64,000 nt of DNA from Glomus cerebriforme (GCA_003550305.1 QKYT01000429.1:28371-92370); one strand, 5' to 3'. Positions 9,420 through 21,700 are shown, counted from the stretch's first letter. Numbers and translations: made by a program. Notes: generated by a model not told the origin, from the letters alone.

Positions 9420-11339
9420 TAGAAATATTTACATATTAATAATTTTTTTTTATTTTTTTCTTATAAAATTTTGGATTATATATTGAAAAATAGTAAGTTA
9501 CATAACTTTAGTTCAAAATTTAGTATTAATATTTTTTCTTTATTTTTTTTTTATAAATTTGAATATAAAATATTAGGTTTTGTATTATAAAATTTAGACT
9601 GATCAAATTTTGGCTTAATTATAATATGATATTTTTGGATTAAAGATTTTACCAAAATTGATTTAATTAAAAATTAAATTGAATTTATTTAATTTGATTA
9701 ATTGAATGTAAAATCAAATCTCTTAAAATTATTTTTTATTTAGTTTTTTTCATTATAATATTGTAAAAATACTCTTTAGTATTTAATAAATATTAAAATT
9801 TATTATATAATAACTAAATACTATATTAACAAAGTATTAAAGAAATTAATTAAAATTGATCAATGTTAATCAGCACTGATCGATATCAGTATTACTTTTG
9901 CATAAATTGAAGTTTTAGCTAAAATAAATTCAAAATTTTAGAAATTTTTACATTTATGCAAATATTATTACATGTACAATTGATTTAAAATAACTAAAAT
10001 TCAAAAATTAAAATTTTGAAATTTTGAAATTAAGAAATAATTAATTGATTCTAAAATTAATTCTGAAGATTTGATTTTTTATTTAATCAATTCCAATTTC
10101 TAGGATAGAGTATATTATAAAAAATATAAAGAAATATATAAATTACTTAAAAAAACTTTATTTTATTAATATAACTAATATATTTGTAAGCTTTACTTAT
10201 TATAAATATATATAAAAGTATACTTACCTGCAAAATAGATTTTTTTGAATTATGACTGATATAACACAATAATATAATTTAACATAATTCATATGTTTTA
10301 TTAGTAAAAATTATAACTGACATAATTAATTTTATACATGACGAAATATTTTGACAATGGTTTTTAATTTTGCTGGAAATATATAAAAGTACTATTATAA
10401 TTTTTTTTAACTTAATATATTTTATATTTTATTTTTATAGATTTTATTAAAATAAAATAGTACTTTTTAATTAGTATAATTTTTTATAATTTCATAATTT
10501 TGCAAAAATTTTAATAATAATTTTTATTTATTTATATTATAATTACACATAAAAATTTTATCATTTAAAATGATAATTATATACTCTTCTCTTAAAAAAT
10601 AATATTATTAATAAAAATCAGTTAAAAATTGGTATTTAAATATCAAAAATTTAATATATGATTTATACTTAAATTTAGTTTATTTTTAAACTAAATTTTA
10701 TATTGATTCTTAATCTGATTTTTATCTAATTTTTTAGAACCTAAAGTTGGCTAAGATATATTTGAATTATACTAATCGACTAAACCTTTTAGCTTTAATA
10801 TTTTCTAAAAATTGGTTAATAAAATTGGCAAATCTAATTTTAGCTAAATTGGATAATTTTGACTATATTTGCAAAAATGCATATTAGTATCCTTTTGAAT
10901 ATTTAATATTTATACAAATGAAATCAAATGAGAGTGATAATTTTTCTTTAAAAATCAAGAGGAAAAAGAAGAAAAAATATAATTAATTTAATAAATCATT
11001 ACCTATTATATAAAAATTAAACTTGCAAAATTGGTTTTTTATAAACTAAAATAAAATTTTGCTAGAAATTCAATAAAAGTATTAGTTTTTTCTTAATACA
11101 TTTACATTATTCATTAAATACTATAAAAATATATATATATATATATTTATAATTATTAAGCTATTATATATCTGTTTGATATATATTTAAAATAAAAAAA
11201 AATGCTCTTTATAATTACTTTTCTGGTTTTTGGAAATATTAAACCAATAAGTATTTTGATGGGTTTATATAATTTTAAAATTAAATTTGATTGAAATAAT
11301 ATTTTATTTAGATTGATTTATATATACAAATATAATATT
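9420..11339. other. AT-rich intergenic region
   Basis: About 1.9 kb of very AT-rich DNA with no supported gene, RNA or clear repeat. GATCAATGTTAATCAGCACTGATC near 9858-9882 is a weak imperfect inverted repeat. It ends at the stop codon of the minus-strand coiled-coil gene. Confidence 0.45.
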
Positions 11340-12347
11340 TTAAATAAAGTTTGTTTCTGCTAAAATTACTTTCTTAATCCTCTTTTTTTCATCATCAGTT
11401 AATAAATTATATTCCCTAGTTTTTTGAAATTCAGAATAACTTTTAATACCCAATGGTAATAAAGGAATTAATTTTCTATCTACATAAACATTAATGGGTT
11501 GTGATATTTTCTTTTTTTTAAAAGATAATAATTCATTACTTAATATTTCATTAATGGTTAATTTAAGACATCTTTGAACATCTTTATCTAAAAAATTGAA
11601 AAAAATTGATTTTTCATATTCTAAAAAATCATTAATAGTAAAAGAACTTTGCAAATAAATAAATGAATTATTTTTGAGCTTTCTATTTTTATCACTATCA
11701 AGAAATTGAATAATTTTGCTATGAAAATTTTGAATATTTGATTTATTTAAATTATTAGCTGTTGAAGGACTATCAACACAATAACATTCATCTAACAACT
11801 TCCTAGAGTTAAATTTTTCTTTTTTATTATAACCAAATATCAATGGAACATCATCATTTTCATTACTAGTCAAAGAAACAATTTTCTTATTATTTTGTGA
11901 TGAACGGATTTCTTTTTTAAAGATATTAAATTCTTTTCCAAACTTTTCAATATCTTGATCTTTAATGATTGAATCAGCCTCCAATTCTTCAATACGAACG
12001 TTTAAATATTCAATTAATTGTGACTGAGAAACAAATTTTTCTTCAAGATTTTCACGAACCTTTTTTATTTCAAGAAAATCATTAGAATTCGTTTCCAATT
12101 TTTTAATAATCTCATTTTGTTGAAACGAATTTTCTTTATAAAAATTCTTCAAATTTAAAATCATTTGTTTTCCAAAATCTTCAAATTCTTTTGCTTGTTT
12201 TTCCATTAACTTATAAAATGGTTCATTTGGAGTGCCGATCTTATTATTCTCGTCTACATTTATTTTTTTCTTAATTTGAATAATCTCATTATTTTGAATA
12301 GAAGATATAGTGGAAGATTCCACCAAGACATTTTTTCGTGTATCCAT
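11340..12347 (-). CDS. coiled-coil protein with 33-residue repeats, cluster member A
   Basis: Single-exon gene of 335 residues starting at ATG 12347-12345, just after an A/T homopolymer leader. Residues 42-145 form a coiled-coil module shared with the genes at 14148 and 16913: FYKLMEKQAKEFEDFGKQ, then a variable spacer, then VRIEELEADSIIKDQDI. The C-terminal part has two copies of a motif of about 33 residues: 235-268 (SFTINDFLEYEKSIFFNFLD...) and 299-332 (GIKSYSEFQKTREYNLLTDD...). The consensus is hydrophobic-x3-[FY]-x-[KE][KS]-x2-[FY]N-x-L-x4-[KR][KR] followed by a hydrophobic helix and Glu. I do not recognise a named family. No signal peptide or membrane segment is evident. It is transcribed away from its two intact paralogues. 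Confidence 0.8.
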   Translation of the reverse strand: MDTRKNVLVESSTISSIQNNEIIQIKKKINVDENNKIGTPNEPFYKLMEKQAKEFEDFGKQMILNLKNFYKENSFQQNEIIKKLETNSNDFLEIKKVRENLEEKFVSQSQLIEYLNVRIEELEADSIIKDQDIEKFGKEFNIFKKEIRSSQNNKKIVSLTSNENDDVPLIFGYNKKEKFNSRKLLDECYCVDSPSTANNLNKSNIQNFHSKIIQFLDSDKNRKLKNNSFIYLQSSFTINDFLEYEKSIFFNFLDKDVQRCLKLTINEILSNELLSFKKKKISQPINVYVDRKLIPLLPLGIKSYSEFQKTREYNLLTDDEKKRIKKVILAETNFI

Positions 12348-14147
12348 TATTAATCCTTTTTTTTTTAAAAAAAAAAAAAAAAAGGAAAGAAAGAAAGGAA
12401 GGAAATGTTACAATCCGTATAATTTTTTTTTTTTTTTTATAACTTTAACGAATATAAAAAAAGTTATTGTGTAGAAATGATAAGCAATGGCGATTAATTT
12501 ACCTGTTACCTGATTTGATTTTTTCCGGATAATCTTTGCCGTATTAAAAAATAACATAAAACAAAAATTATAAGAATAATCAAATATTCCCACCTAAAAA
12601 TCGATAATCTAAAAATGTTAACAAAAACTTTCTTATCGAAAAGGACTAAGTAAATTCAGGTTTTATAAGTAAGCTTTTGTTATGATAATTCCTAAAAAGA
12701 TGAGAATTAGTTCTCGTATGAAAGGAACAAATCAATTTATGTATCATAGTCATAAAATTTTGGTGATACTATTATGAAATTAGTTAGTAATTTATAAGTA
12801 CAAGTACATATTTCAAATCGTTTGCTTTTTTTAACATATTTAGACGCTTTTGTTTTGACAATTAGTTATAGTATTTTACTTCAGATCATTTATTTGCTTT
12901 TTAAAATTTAATTTATTACACATAAAGAAATGATTTGAATTAAAAGAAAGAAAGAAATAACGTAATCATGTCTCAAATCGACTTGGGATATCCCAAATCA
13001 GATTTGGGACATGGTAGAGTTTGGGTTATAAGAATCTGTTCTGAAACGTGATTAAGTGATCAGTTGATCGGGTTTATGATATCATGCTACTTCAGTCATG
13101 CAAACTCTATTGATTGGTGTAACCGATCAAACGAAGCCATGACATCATTATAATTCCACTCATACTAATTATTGTCTTGCCGTCAAATATTAAACCATTG
13201 AATTTATTATTTTGTTATACATTTACATATTACTATACCATAAAGACCGAGATCGTCCTAATCCAGAACATTTAGTAATCATATTCGAAATCCTTTTTAG
13301 ATGCATCGCGTATATATTGTATATAAAATTAATTCACAAAACATTTGAAAGAAATCGTTCAAAAAGACAAAAATTATTTTATTATGATACAAAAAAAAAA
13401 ATGTGTATATTTATGAATAATATAACTGATAATGTAATGCCTATTTACGTAAATAAATTTGTCAAGATAAAATATTTTAAAAATATTAGAATAGTAACTT
13501 TAAGAAAGGAATTTTCCACTTTCGAGTTCTCATTGTTATGAGCGTATAAACACGCGTATGTATGAGTCATTCTATTTAAATATATAAATTTCTGATTAAT
13601 CACGTTATAGTTAAAATTATGTTTAATGAACCCCCCTTTTGTGATTGACATTTTTATAACGTGGTATCGTAGGTAATGCGGTCGCACATGATTCACTAAC
13701 TGAAAAAAGTGACGCAATTTATGTATGGAAATTTCCACAAAATAATGAAATTTTGTCACGTTATACGTTAAAATTTTTTGATACGTCTTTATTTATTTGC
13801 CGTATTAAATCTTTGTTACCTGAAACAATCTTCTAAATGTTAATTGAATTAAGGCGTAGATTTTCCTTTGTTAAACATTAATTCTATAATCATTTCAGTC
13901 TAATTATCCAATCAAATATTACCTGCAAATCATTACTGTACATATTCAGTAACGCCCGAGAACGCCCTACATTTACTATACTAAGCATAAACGCTTAAAT
14001 ACCCTGTGATGTAATTTCATACAAATTCTCGGCGTATACAATTCTCTCTTGAAAATCTAGAAAAAATTTTTTTTTTGAAAAAAAAAATTTATTAAATAAA
14101 CGAAATAATAATAATAAAAAAAAAAAAAAAATTTTTTAAAAAAAAAG
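12348..14147. other. 1.8 kb divergent intergenic region between cluster genes A and B
   Basis: It separates two paralogues transcribed outward and so contains both promoters. Long A and T homopolymers lie directly next to both ATGs. The middle has an inverted repeat at 12967-13013: CATGTCTCAAATC at one end, GATTTGGGACATG at the other, with a second CCCAAATC/GATTTGGG pairing inside. Short frames at 12408-12593, 13212-13541 and 13445-13759 have no family features and look like chance. Confidence 0.5.
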
Positions 14148-15326
14148 ATGAATCCTACAACAACTTTTGAAACTAAACAAGAGATGGGAAAACAAGATCC
14201 TTTATTTAATATTTTAGAAAAACAATCAAAACAATTTGAAGAATTTGGTAAACGTATGAGTTTAGAATTACAATCATCATATCAAGATTATTTTAAACAA
14301 CAAACCGAAAAACTTCAAAAATTATATTCTGGACTTGAATCTGAAAATAATATTACTTGTAAATGTAATGAGAAAGATGAATTAATTGTTTCTTTGAAAA
14401 CTCGTATTGAAGAATTAGAAGCTGATTCTAATATTAAAGATCAAAATATTCAAAAATTACAAAAAGATGTACATTCCCTTTTTAATATTATCGTCAAGAA
14501 AGGTATAGCTAATATTGAAGAATTTGATTCTATTCCTACTTGTCCTACTAAAATCATGGTTACACCTGACGTTGGAGAAGAACTTTACGATAGTGAAAGT
14601 ACTAAACAAGAAATAAATGTTAATAAAGTAGAAATTGAAAAAGATAGATTATCAGTTGAAAGTATTCAATATTATGATGATATTAAAGATAGTTATTCAG
14701 ATTCTGCAGTGGATCTATTTACAGATGATGATGATTATGATGGTTCTTCAACTACTGGAGATTCGGTTAAAACAGAAGATTCAAATTATACTAATAAATA
14801 TGATCGACCTTCAGAATGGCTTGATGTTTCTCCATCATTAAAACAACGTTCTAAATTTGATAAAAGAAATTTGGATCGTTGGAATTCTAAAATGGCTTCT
14901 AATGGATTAATACCAATTAAATTAGTAGGAAAAATTGATGAGGAAAAAGAAAAAAAGATTCAAACTCATCGAAAAAGATATAGTACATCCGCCATCTGGG
15001 TAAAAACTTATGAAAATAAACAGAAACAAGATCAAGATGAAAAGTTTAAAATTCCTTCATTTAATTTTTCTAGATATACTTTTAGTACGACGGAAGATGT
15101 TAAATCAAAACAAAAACAAAAACAAAAACAAAAAGATGCAAAAGAAGAATTTTCTGCTCCTATTTCTTTAAAGAGTTCAGTCAGTACTTCTATATCTGAC
15201 CTTTATACTACTTCTTTAGTAACTACATCAACTACTTCTTTACAACCTTATGAATTATTAGAACATCATAAAAATACACCTATGAATTTTAGTAAATCTC
15301 AACAAATGCTTTCTCAATATAAGTAA
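14148..15326 (+). CDS. coiled-coil protein, cluster member B
   Basis: Single-exon gene of 392 residues; the ATG follows a long A/T leader. Residues 17-115 carry the shared family module: LFNILEKQSKQFEEFGKR, then a spacer, then KTRIEELEADSNIKDQNIQK. From about residue 150 it diverges completely from members A and C. It has an acidic stretch (DLFTDDDDYDGSS, about 197-209), a basic region, a KQKQKQKQK run (about 322-332) and a Ser/Thr-rich tail. The 33-residue repeats of A and C are absent. Either the C-terminus was replaced or the repeats were lost. No known domain is recognised; much of it is probably disordered. Confidence 0.8.
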   Translation: MNPTTTFETKQEMGKQDPLFNILEKQSKQFEEFGKRMSLELQSSYQDYFKQQTEKLQKLYSGLESENNITCKCNEKDELIVSLKTRIEELEADSNIKDQNIQKLQKDVHSLFNIIVKKGIANIEEFDSIPTCPTKIMVTPDVGEELYDSESTKQEINVNKVEIEKDRLSVESIQYYDDIKDSYSDSAVDLFTDDDDYDGSSTTGDSVKTEDSNYTNKYDRPSEWLDVSPSLKQRSKFDKRNLDRWNSKMASNGLIPIKLVGKIDEEKEKKIQTHRKRYSTSAIWVKTYENKQKQDQDEKFKIPSFNFSRYTFSTTEDVKSKQKQKQKQKDAKEEFSAPISLKSSVSTSISDLYTTSLVTTSTTSLQPYELLEHHKNTPMNFSKSQQMLSQYK

Positions 15327-15732
15327 TTGAAATGGAGTGGGAGGGGTTGTTATATATGAAGGATTGATATGAAGGATTGATGTAAATCATATAAAAGGAC
15401 ATTAAAACATTCAAAACTTGTATAAAAAAAAAATTTGTATTTATTTTATTTTATTATTATTATTTATTATTTTTTTTTCTATAATATCCATGTGTGTATA
15501 GATTTTATTTTGGACATTGGTAGAAGAATATAATAAATATAATAAAACTCGATAATACTCTAGTTTTTTTATAAAACGGATCATTTTCCGATAAGCGAAT
15601 GAGTATAAATTCCTGCTTTTTTTGTGTTACAATTTGAGTTTTAAAAAGAAACAGATTTCAAGCGTGGTAATTTTTACTGCCCTTTTTTTAAAAATTTTAT
15701 AATGAAAATACAAGATAATAAAGGAGCGGTTA
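15327..15732. other. intergenic region downstream of member B
   Basis: AT-rich 3' region of member B leading into the broken paralogue. A direct duplication ATGAAGGATTGAT occurs at 15356-15380. No gene seen. Confidence 0.45.
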
Positions 15733-16160
15733 TAACACTGAAATTTTGAATAATACATTTATTAAACAACAAAATGAAACGTTAGAAAAGAATTTAAAAT
15801 TGTTGCGAAAAATGTAAAAAAAGAAATGATTTCTCAATCAGAATTAATAAATGGTCTAATAACTCGTATTGAAAATTTAGTAATAAAAAAGATCATTTTC
15901 TTCAATTATATAATAAAGAAACTTATGATAAAAGAGTTTAATAAAAAAGATTATGAAAATGCATTATGGATGAACAAAGATTTAGATAATGTCTTGGAGA
16001 ACGATAATATTATAAAGAATTCAATTCAACCCGCTAAAACATCGAATAATTCATCTTTATTTTCTCAAGAAAATATAAAAAATTATTAAAAGAAGACAAT
16101 TTTACGAGTAACGATTTAATTCAATATACAAAAACACAACAATTTTAATTCCGCTTTAAA
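15733..16160 (+). pseudogene. broken copy of the coiled-coil family (relic of a member-C-like gene)
   Basis: Pieces of the family are spread over different frames. 15744-15818 reads as a coiled-coil start ending in a stop. A frame at 15826-16089 carries ISQSELINGLITRIENL, matching the TQIIESLKARVEEL region of member C. About 16097-16146 reads DNFTSNDLIQYTKTQQF and then stops, matching DFTRNDLIQYTKSEYF of member C. Several frameshifts and stops separate the pieces, and most of the module between them is missing. It lies directly between members B and C, as expected for a failed tandem duplicate. Confidence 0.65.
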
Positions 16161-16912
16161 ATAATATTAAATAATTTAAGAAACGGATGGAATTAGGAAA
16201 TGAATGGATGAATGAAAGTTCGAATTTGGGAGATAAGTAACAGATTTTGAAAACCGTACTCGAACTTCATTCAACATATAATTATACAAGAAGTTTTGGG
16301 TAGGTTGAACCATTTTTAAAGATGTATATATATATATGTTTTTTGTATGACCAATAAATAAATGTTTATTTTATACGAAAATTTCGTCACGATGTGGCGG
16401 ATGTGCCGAATGACTGATAATTTAATTGGTTGATCTAAATTCACTAATTAAATTGCGGGATAGCTACGCGTTTAGTTAATTATCAGCCATTTTTCCAAAT
16501 TAATGACTTTATTATTAAAAGTTCAATTTTCTACATCACCAATAAATTCTATATAATTATTGAATCCTTTCAAATTACACAGTAAATATAAAAATCTAAA
16601 TTGAGTATGTATTGTCTGTTACATCCACATTTTTGCCGTAAAAACGGAATCAAGGAACTTTAAATTTACTGCGGTATGTTTACCTAATTACCTTAATGAA
16701 TAAAATAATTACAATCCATTTTAATGAAACAAAAGCGCACATCGATATATATTAAAACTCTATATTTCCCACCGGTGAAAATCATCTCCCCGTTTGTTAT
16801 CGTTTCACATGAAAGTGAGAAAAAATTGTATATAAACAAAAAAAATTTAACATTTCTCCCATTTTTCTTTATCTGTTGTCTTTTTTTTTTTATATTAAAA
16901 AAAAAAAAAAAA
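16161..16912. other. intergenic region and 5' leader of member C
   Basis: Contains the decayed end of the pseudogene, then AT-rich DNA. The member-C frame stays open back to 16724, but that part translates to poorly structured sequence ending in a poly-lysine run from an A homopolymer, so it is treated as leader. Confidence 0.45.
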
Positions 16913-18208
16913 ATGGATTTAGATAATAATGATAATATTTTGGATGATGATATAAAAAATTCTTTTTATCAATTATTAAAAAAACAAGCAACGGAATTTG
17001 AATTATTTGGTCAACGTCTACAATCAGAAATACAAAATTCTTATCAAGAATTTATAAAACTTCAGGAAAAACAAGAACAACAAAATTTAACTCAAATAAA
17101 TCATGAAAAAACTACAGATTTTCAAAAGAGTCAAAAAATCATAAACGAGATAACAAAACTTAGTAATTCACAAACACAAATAATAGAATCTTTAAAAGCT
17201 CGAGTAGAAGAATTAGAAAACGAATCTTTTATAAAAGATCAAGATATTAAAAAACTTCGAAAAGATCTTGAACTTAATAAATTACGAATTAAAAAATTTG
17301 ATACTAAAGGAAAATCTATTGAAATTGTCGATGAAAAATTAAAAGATTATGATGAGATATGGAATTATGAAGGTTTAAATTGGGAAGATAATGTAAATGA
17401 GAATTTTTTAAATTCTTTAAAGACTACTCATGATGAATCTTCCTCTTCCTATTCTTCAAATAATAATGTTTCTTCTTCACAAATTAATCAAATTCACGCT
17501 AGAGTTCAAAAAATTATTAATCGAAGAGAGAATCTCGGTAAAAAGGTTAAAAAAAAGAATTTTAAAATTTTAGCAAAAGATTTTACGAGGAATGATTTAA
17601 TTCAATATACAAAATCAGAATATTTTAATTCTTTAAAAGATAATATTAAGGGGAATATAAATAAATTGTTAAAAGAAATTCCTTCGAATTCTTCAATGAC
17701 AACTCATGCAAAATCAGCAAATAGTACTTCTTCACATTCATTAAATCATTTTTCTTCTTCACAATTTAATTCATTTCCCCAAGGAAATCAAGAAACTACT
17801 CCCGTACTTGAAAAACTTCATTCTCAAATTCAACAAATAGTTATACGAAAAGGAATTCTTGACTGCAGAGTTAGGTTAAAAGATTTGAAACCTTTAAAAT
17901 CATTTTATACGATTAATAATTTTATTCAATACACAAAAACAAGTCAGTTTAATTCTTTGGATAATAATACTCAAAGATTAATGAATCTTCTTATCTATGA
18001 AACTTTATCAAAAGAATTAGAACAACGAAGTGTAATGCCACAAAATTTGGATGAATATATTGGAAGAGGTGTTATCCCAGAATTACCTTCTGGATATAAA
18101 AATTATACTGAATATGAGAAAAGTGATATGTTTAACAAGTTAAATAGGGCTTTAAGAAGAAGGGTTAGTAAGTTAGTTTTATTAGAAAAAAGGTTAATAA
18201 TCCCATAA
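16913..18208 (+). CDS. coiled-coil protein with three 33-residue repeats, cluster member C
   Basis: Single-exon gene. I take ATG 16913 (431 residues) because it follows the same A-homopolymer leader as its paralogues and its N-terminus aligns with theirs; an upstream in-frame ATG at 16724 would give 494 residues. Residues about 15-120 are the family module: FYQLLKKQATEFELFGQR, then a spacer, then ARVEELENESFIKDQDIKK. A Ser/Asn-rich linker follows. Three copies of the repeat start near residues 223 (FTRNDLIQYTKSEYFNSL), 330 (YTINNFIQYTKTSQFNSL) and 393 (YKNYTEYEKSDMFNKL). The linkers before repeats 1 and 2 also look alike (IHARVQKIINRREN, LHSQIQQIVIRKGI), pointing to internal duplication. No named family; nothing suggests secretion or membrane insertion. 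Confidence 0.8.
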   Translation: MDLDNNDNILDDDIKNSFYQLLKKQATEFELFGQRLQSEIQNSYQEFIKLQEKQEQQNLTQINHEKTTDFQKSQKIINEITKLSNSQTQIIESLKARVEELENESFIKDQDIKKLRKDLELNKLRIKKFDTKGKSIEIVDEKLKDYDEIWNYEGLNWEDNVNENFLNSLKTTHDESSSSYSSNNNVSSSQINQIHARVQKIINRRENLGKKVKKKNFKILAKDFTRNDLIQYTKSEYFNSLKDNIKGNINKLLKEIPSNSSMTTHAKSANSTSSHSLNHFSSSQFNSFPQGNQETTPVLEKLHSQIQQIVIRKGILDCRVRLKDLKPLKSFYTINNFIQYTKTSQFNSLDNNTQRLMNLLIYETLSKELEQRSVMPQNLDEYIGRGVIPELPSGYKNYTEYEKSDMFNKLNRALRRRVSKLVLLEKRLIIP

Positions 18209-18746
18209 ATATATTATTATATATACTGTATGAACTTATGTAGGTTAGCAGTATTCAGTCTCAATTATTTATTATATTTTGTATTTTGGTATTTTATATT
18301 ATTTATTTTATAGGATTATCAAAATAAAATATTTTATATATTTTTATCGTTTTTTAATGTTTGTCAGTTTCTTTACCACTTTGCCGAGAATTACAATAAT
18401 TAGATTTCGCAAATATGGTAAATATGGTAAAAATCGGCAAAAGTGGAACTAAATTAACCGAGGTTAGTAACGGGGAAATTTACTTAGTTTACCAATTATG
18501 TAAATTGGTGTTAAATTCCGGTTTATAGAAAATTCTTTAATTAATATACATATATAATTTATTTTACAATGAATATAATGAATATTAAAAATATCCTTAA
18601 TTACTGTTTTTCCTTTTTTGATGACACTATTGACACAATTTAATATTAACTTAAAATTTTGCCAGGATATACTTTTTTTTTCTCTCTCATATTAAAAACA
18701 TATATAATTATAAAAAAAAATTTTTTTAAGATAATTATCACGTATA
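18209..18746. other. intergenic region with a short inverted repeat
   Basis: Spacer between member C and the ABC transporter. CCACTTTGCCGA at 18376-18387 pairs with TCGGCAAAAGTGG at 18434-18446 with one bulged base and a 46 nt loop. This may be a very short MITE remnant. A T-rich tract and A run precede the ATG at 18747. Confidence 0.4.
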
Positions 18747-21700
18747 ATGGCGGATAATAAACTGAATAAACTGACAAAATCTGATAATAAATCTACAAAA
18801 GAAACAAATAATTTATCACCAAATATTGATAATGATGCAGCAGCTAGTTCAACTTCACTTGCAACTTCTGTAACTTCGGATAATAATTTTTTGACTGCTG
18901 AAGAAGTAGTAAAAAAAGCTAAAAATGTATCAGCATTTCATTTATTTTTTAAACAATTATGGATTATGATAAAAAGAAATGCTATTTTACAAGTAAGTAA
19001 AATACTTTGAATCGAATCTGTTTTTTTCAAAATTTCTGATTTTAAAAAAGTTCTATTTTCTTTTTTTTTTTTAGAAACGATATTATAAATCAACTATAGC
19101 TCAAATTATAATCTGTCCAATTTTATTTTTATTATTACTTTTTATTCTACAAAAATCTGATAATCAACAAAGATTAAAATCAATCCTTCATCCTTCGTCC
19201 TATCCTCTTAATGGAGTTCAACATTGTCAAGGATTTTATACTGATTCACCATGTATTAATCTTATGTTTACTCCTGATACAGTAGAAAATCGTGCAATTT
19301 TATCAATTTTTGCCACAAATAATGAAAGAAGAACAGGAAAACCTTTAGCTTTTAGTGATGTTACTTTAGATATTAGTAAAATACCAGATGAAACTCTTGG
19401 AATGGTTCCTGTAGCAAATCCTGATTTTATTTATGATTACACTTTGCAACATCCAAATGTTACAACTTTTGGAATTGAATTCAATTCATTAGCGGGTCCA
19501 CCAATAAATTATCGTTATCAAATTTGGTTTAATAGTACTTTAATGGCAAATGATTCTGATGTCTTTAGTGAACAAGTTTTAGCTTTTCAACGTGGAATTG
19601 ATGAAGCTATTATATCTTTTGCTTCAGGAGAACCAGCAACAAGTCAAACACCTGTAACCTTTAATATAAATTTAAAAGATTGGCCAAAAGTTCCTCCGAA
19701 ACAGACTGGTGATCCAATCGTTTCACAATTTGGAACTATGTTCTTTTTCTGCGCGAACATGATTATTTTTATTTCAATTCTTAATACTATTGTGACAGAA
19801 AAGGAAGCAAAATTAAAGGATAGTTTAATCATGATGGGATTAAAAATAGAAGTATATTGGTTAAGTTATTTCATTTCAAATGCTTGGCTTATAGCTATTT
19901 GTTCTTTAACAACTTGTTTAGGTGGTCTTGCATTTGGTTTTTTCTTTTTCACCAATACAAATTTTGCTGTTGTTTACATAACTTTCCTTCTCTTTGGTTT
20001 GGCAATGATTACATTTGGATTTTTTATCACAACTTTCTGTCGTCATTCTCGTATAGCAGTTTTAGTTGGTATTTTCTTATTTATCATTGGATTGATCTTT
20101 GAATCTTTCGTATTCTCTAATACATTCATAGGTTATATTTGGTGGGATCCAAAAACAAATAGTGCAGGTCGACATATATTAATGTTTATTCCATTTTTCA
20201 ATTTTGGTAAAATTTTCTTAGATATTTCAAATTTAGCTTCGGGTAATCTTGATGAATTAACACAAACATTAATTCCCGGACCTGGATTTAAATGGAATGA
20301 TTTATATAAAAGGATTGATGATAAACCTGAAGTACCAGCTCCAATTCAATCTTTGTATTTCTTGTTAATGAATATCGTATTTTATTCAATTCTAACTTGG
20401 TATTTTGATAAAGTAATTCCTAATGAATATGGTAATAGAAGGAATCCTTTATTCTTTTTGACTCCAAGTTATTATGGAATTAAATTTAAAAAAAATTTTA
20501 ATTTACAAGGTTGGTTAAATCGACATAAAAATTCAAATGAAATAGATTATAACGATGATGATGAAGATGTTGCAAATGAACGTACTTTAGCTTTTAATCA
20601 TGAGCATGATGCAGCTTTACGTATTTGTAATTTAAAAAAAGTTTATAGGCAATCTTTGTTTATTAAAAGTAAATTAGATAAAGTTGCTGTTAAAGATTTA
20701 TGTTTAACATTGAAAGAATCAAAATGTTTAGCACTTCTTGGACAAAACGGTGCTGGTAAAAGTACTACAATTAATATAATTTCTGGTGCCGCAAGAGCAA
20801 CTTCAGGTGATGCTCTTCTTTACGGATGTAGTATTAAGAATGATATTAGTCAAATTCGTACTATTATGGGTGTTTGTCCACAACATGATATTTTATTCAA
20901 TGATTTAACTGCAAAAGAACATATTGAATTATACGCTGGTATCAAAAATATTCCTACTGAAGAAATTAAAAAATTAGTAGATGAACGTTTAGCAAGTGTA
21001 AGACTTACTAAAGTTGCTGATAAACCAGCTGGTGGATATAGTGGTGGTATGAAACGTCGTTTAAGCATGATAATTGCTACTATAGGTGACCCAAAAATTC
21101 TTTTCTTGGATGAACCCACAACTGGTAAATAACAATAATATATATATTTATATTAAAAATTTAAAATTTTACTAATTTTAATTTAACTCCAATATATTTT
21201 TAGGGATGGATCCGGTAAATCGACGTTATGTTTGGAGTTTTATTGAAAATTTCAAGCGCGGACGTGTAATTATTCTTACAACTCATTCTATGGAAGAAGC
21301 TGACGTTCTTGGTGATCGAATTTGCGTTATGGCTCATGGGAAATTACGTGCTATCGGAAATTCTATAAGACTTAAGAATAAATTTGGTGGTGGTTACAGG
21401 ATATCTTTAGTAACAAGAACCGAAGATAGTGCCAAGTTAAAGCAATTTATGGAAAATAGAATTCCCGAAGCTACTTTAGAAGATGATTCGGCCGGATCTT
21501 TATTATATGAATTACCTACTTCTGCTTTACCTAATTTACCTGCTTTAATTAAATGGCTCGAAGAAAATGACGAAAGAAGTATTATTGAACCTGACAAGAA
21601 ATTGATTAAAGCTTGGGGTATTAGTCAAAAGACTTTAGAAGAAGCTTTCTTGAGATTGTAAGTAACTCGAATTAATTTTTCTTTTTTTTTTTCGTGAAAA

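Noticed and set aside
12408..12593. Minus-strand frame upstream of member A
   Set aside because: T/A-run translation in the promoter region with no homology to the family.
13212..13759. Two overlapping frames on opposite strands
   Set aside because: Neither has a recognisable motif or splice partner; AT-driven chance frames in a promoter region.
16724..16912. 63-residue N-terminal extension of member C
   Set aside because: It ends in a poly-Lys run from an A homopolymer; paralogues start at the position of ATG 16913.
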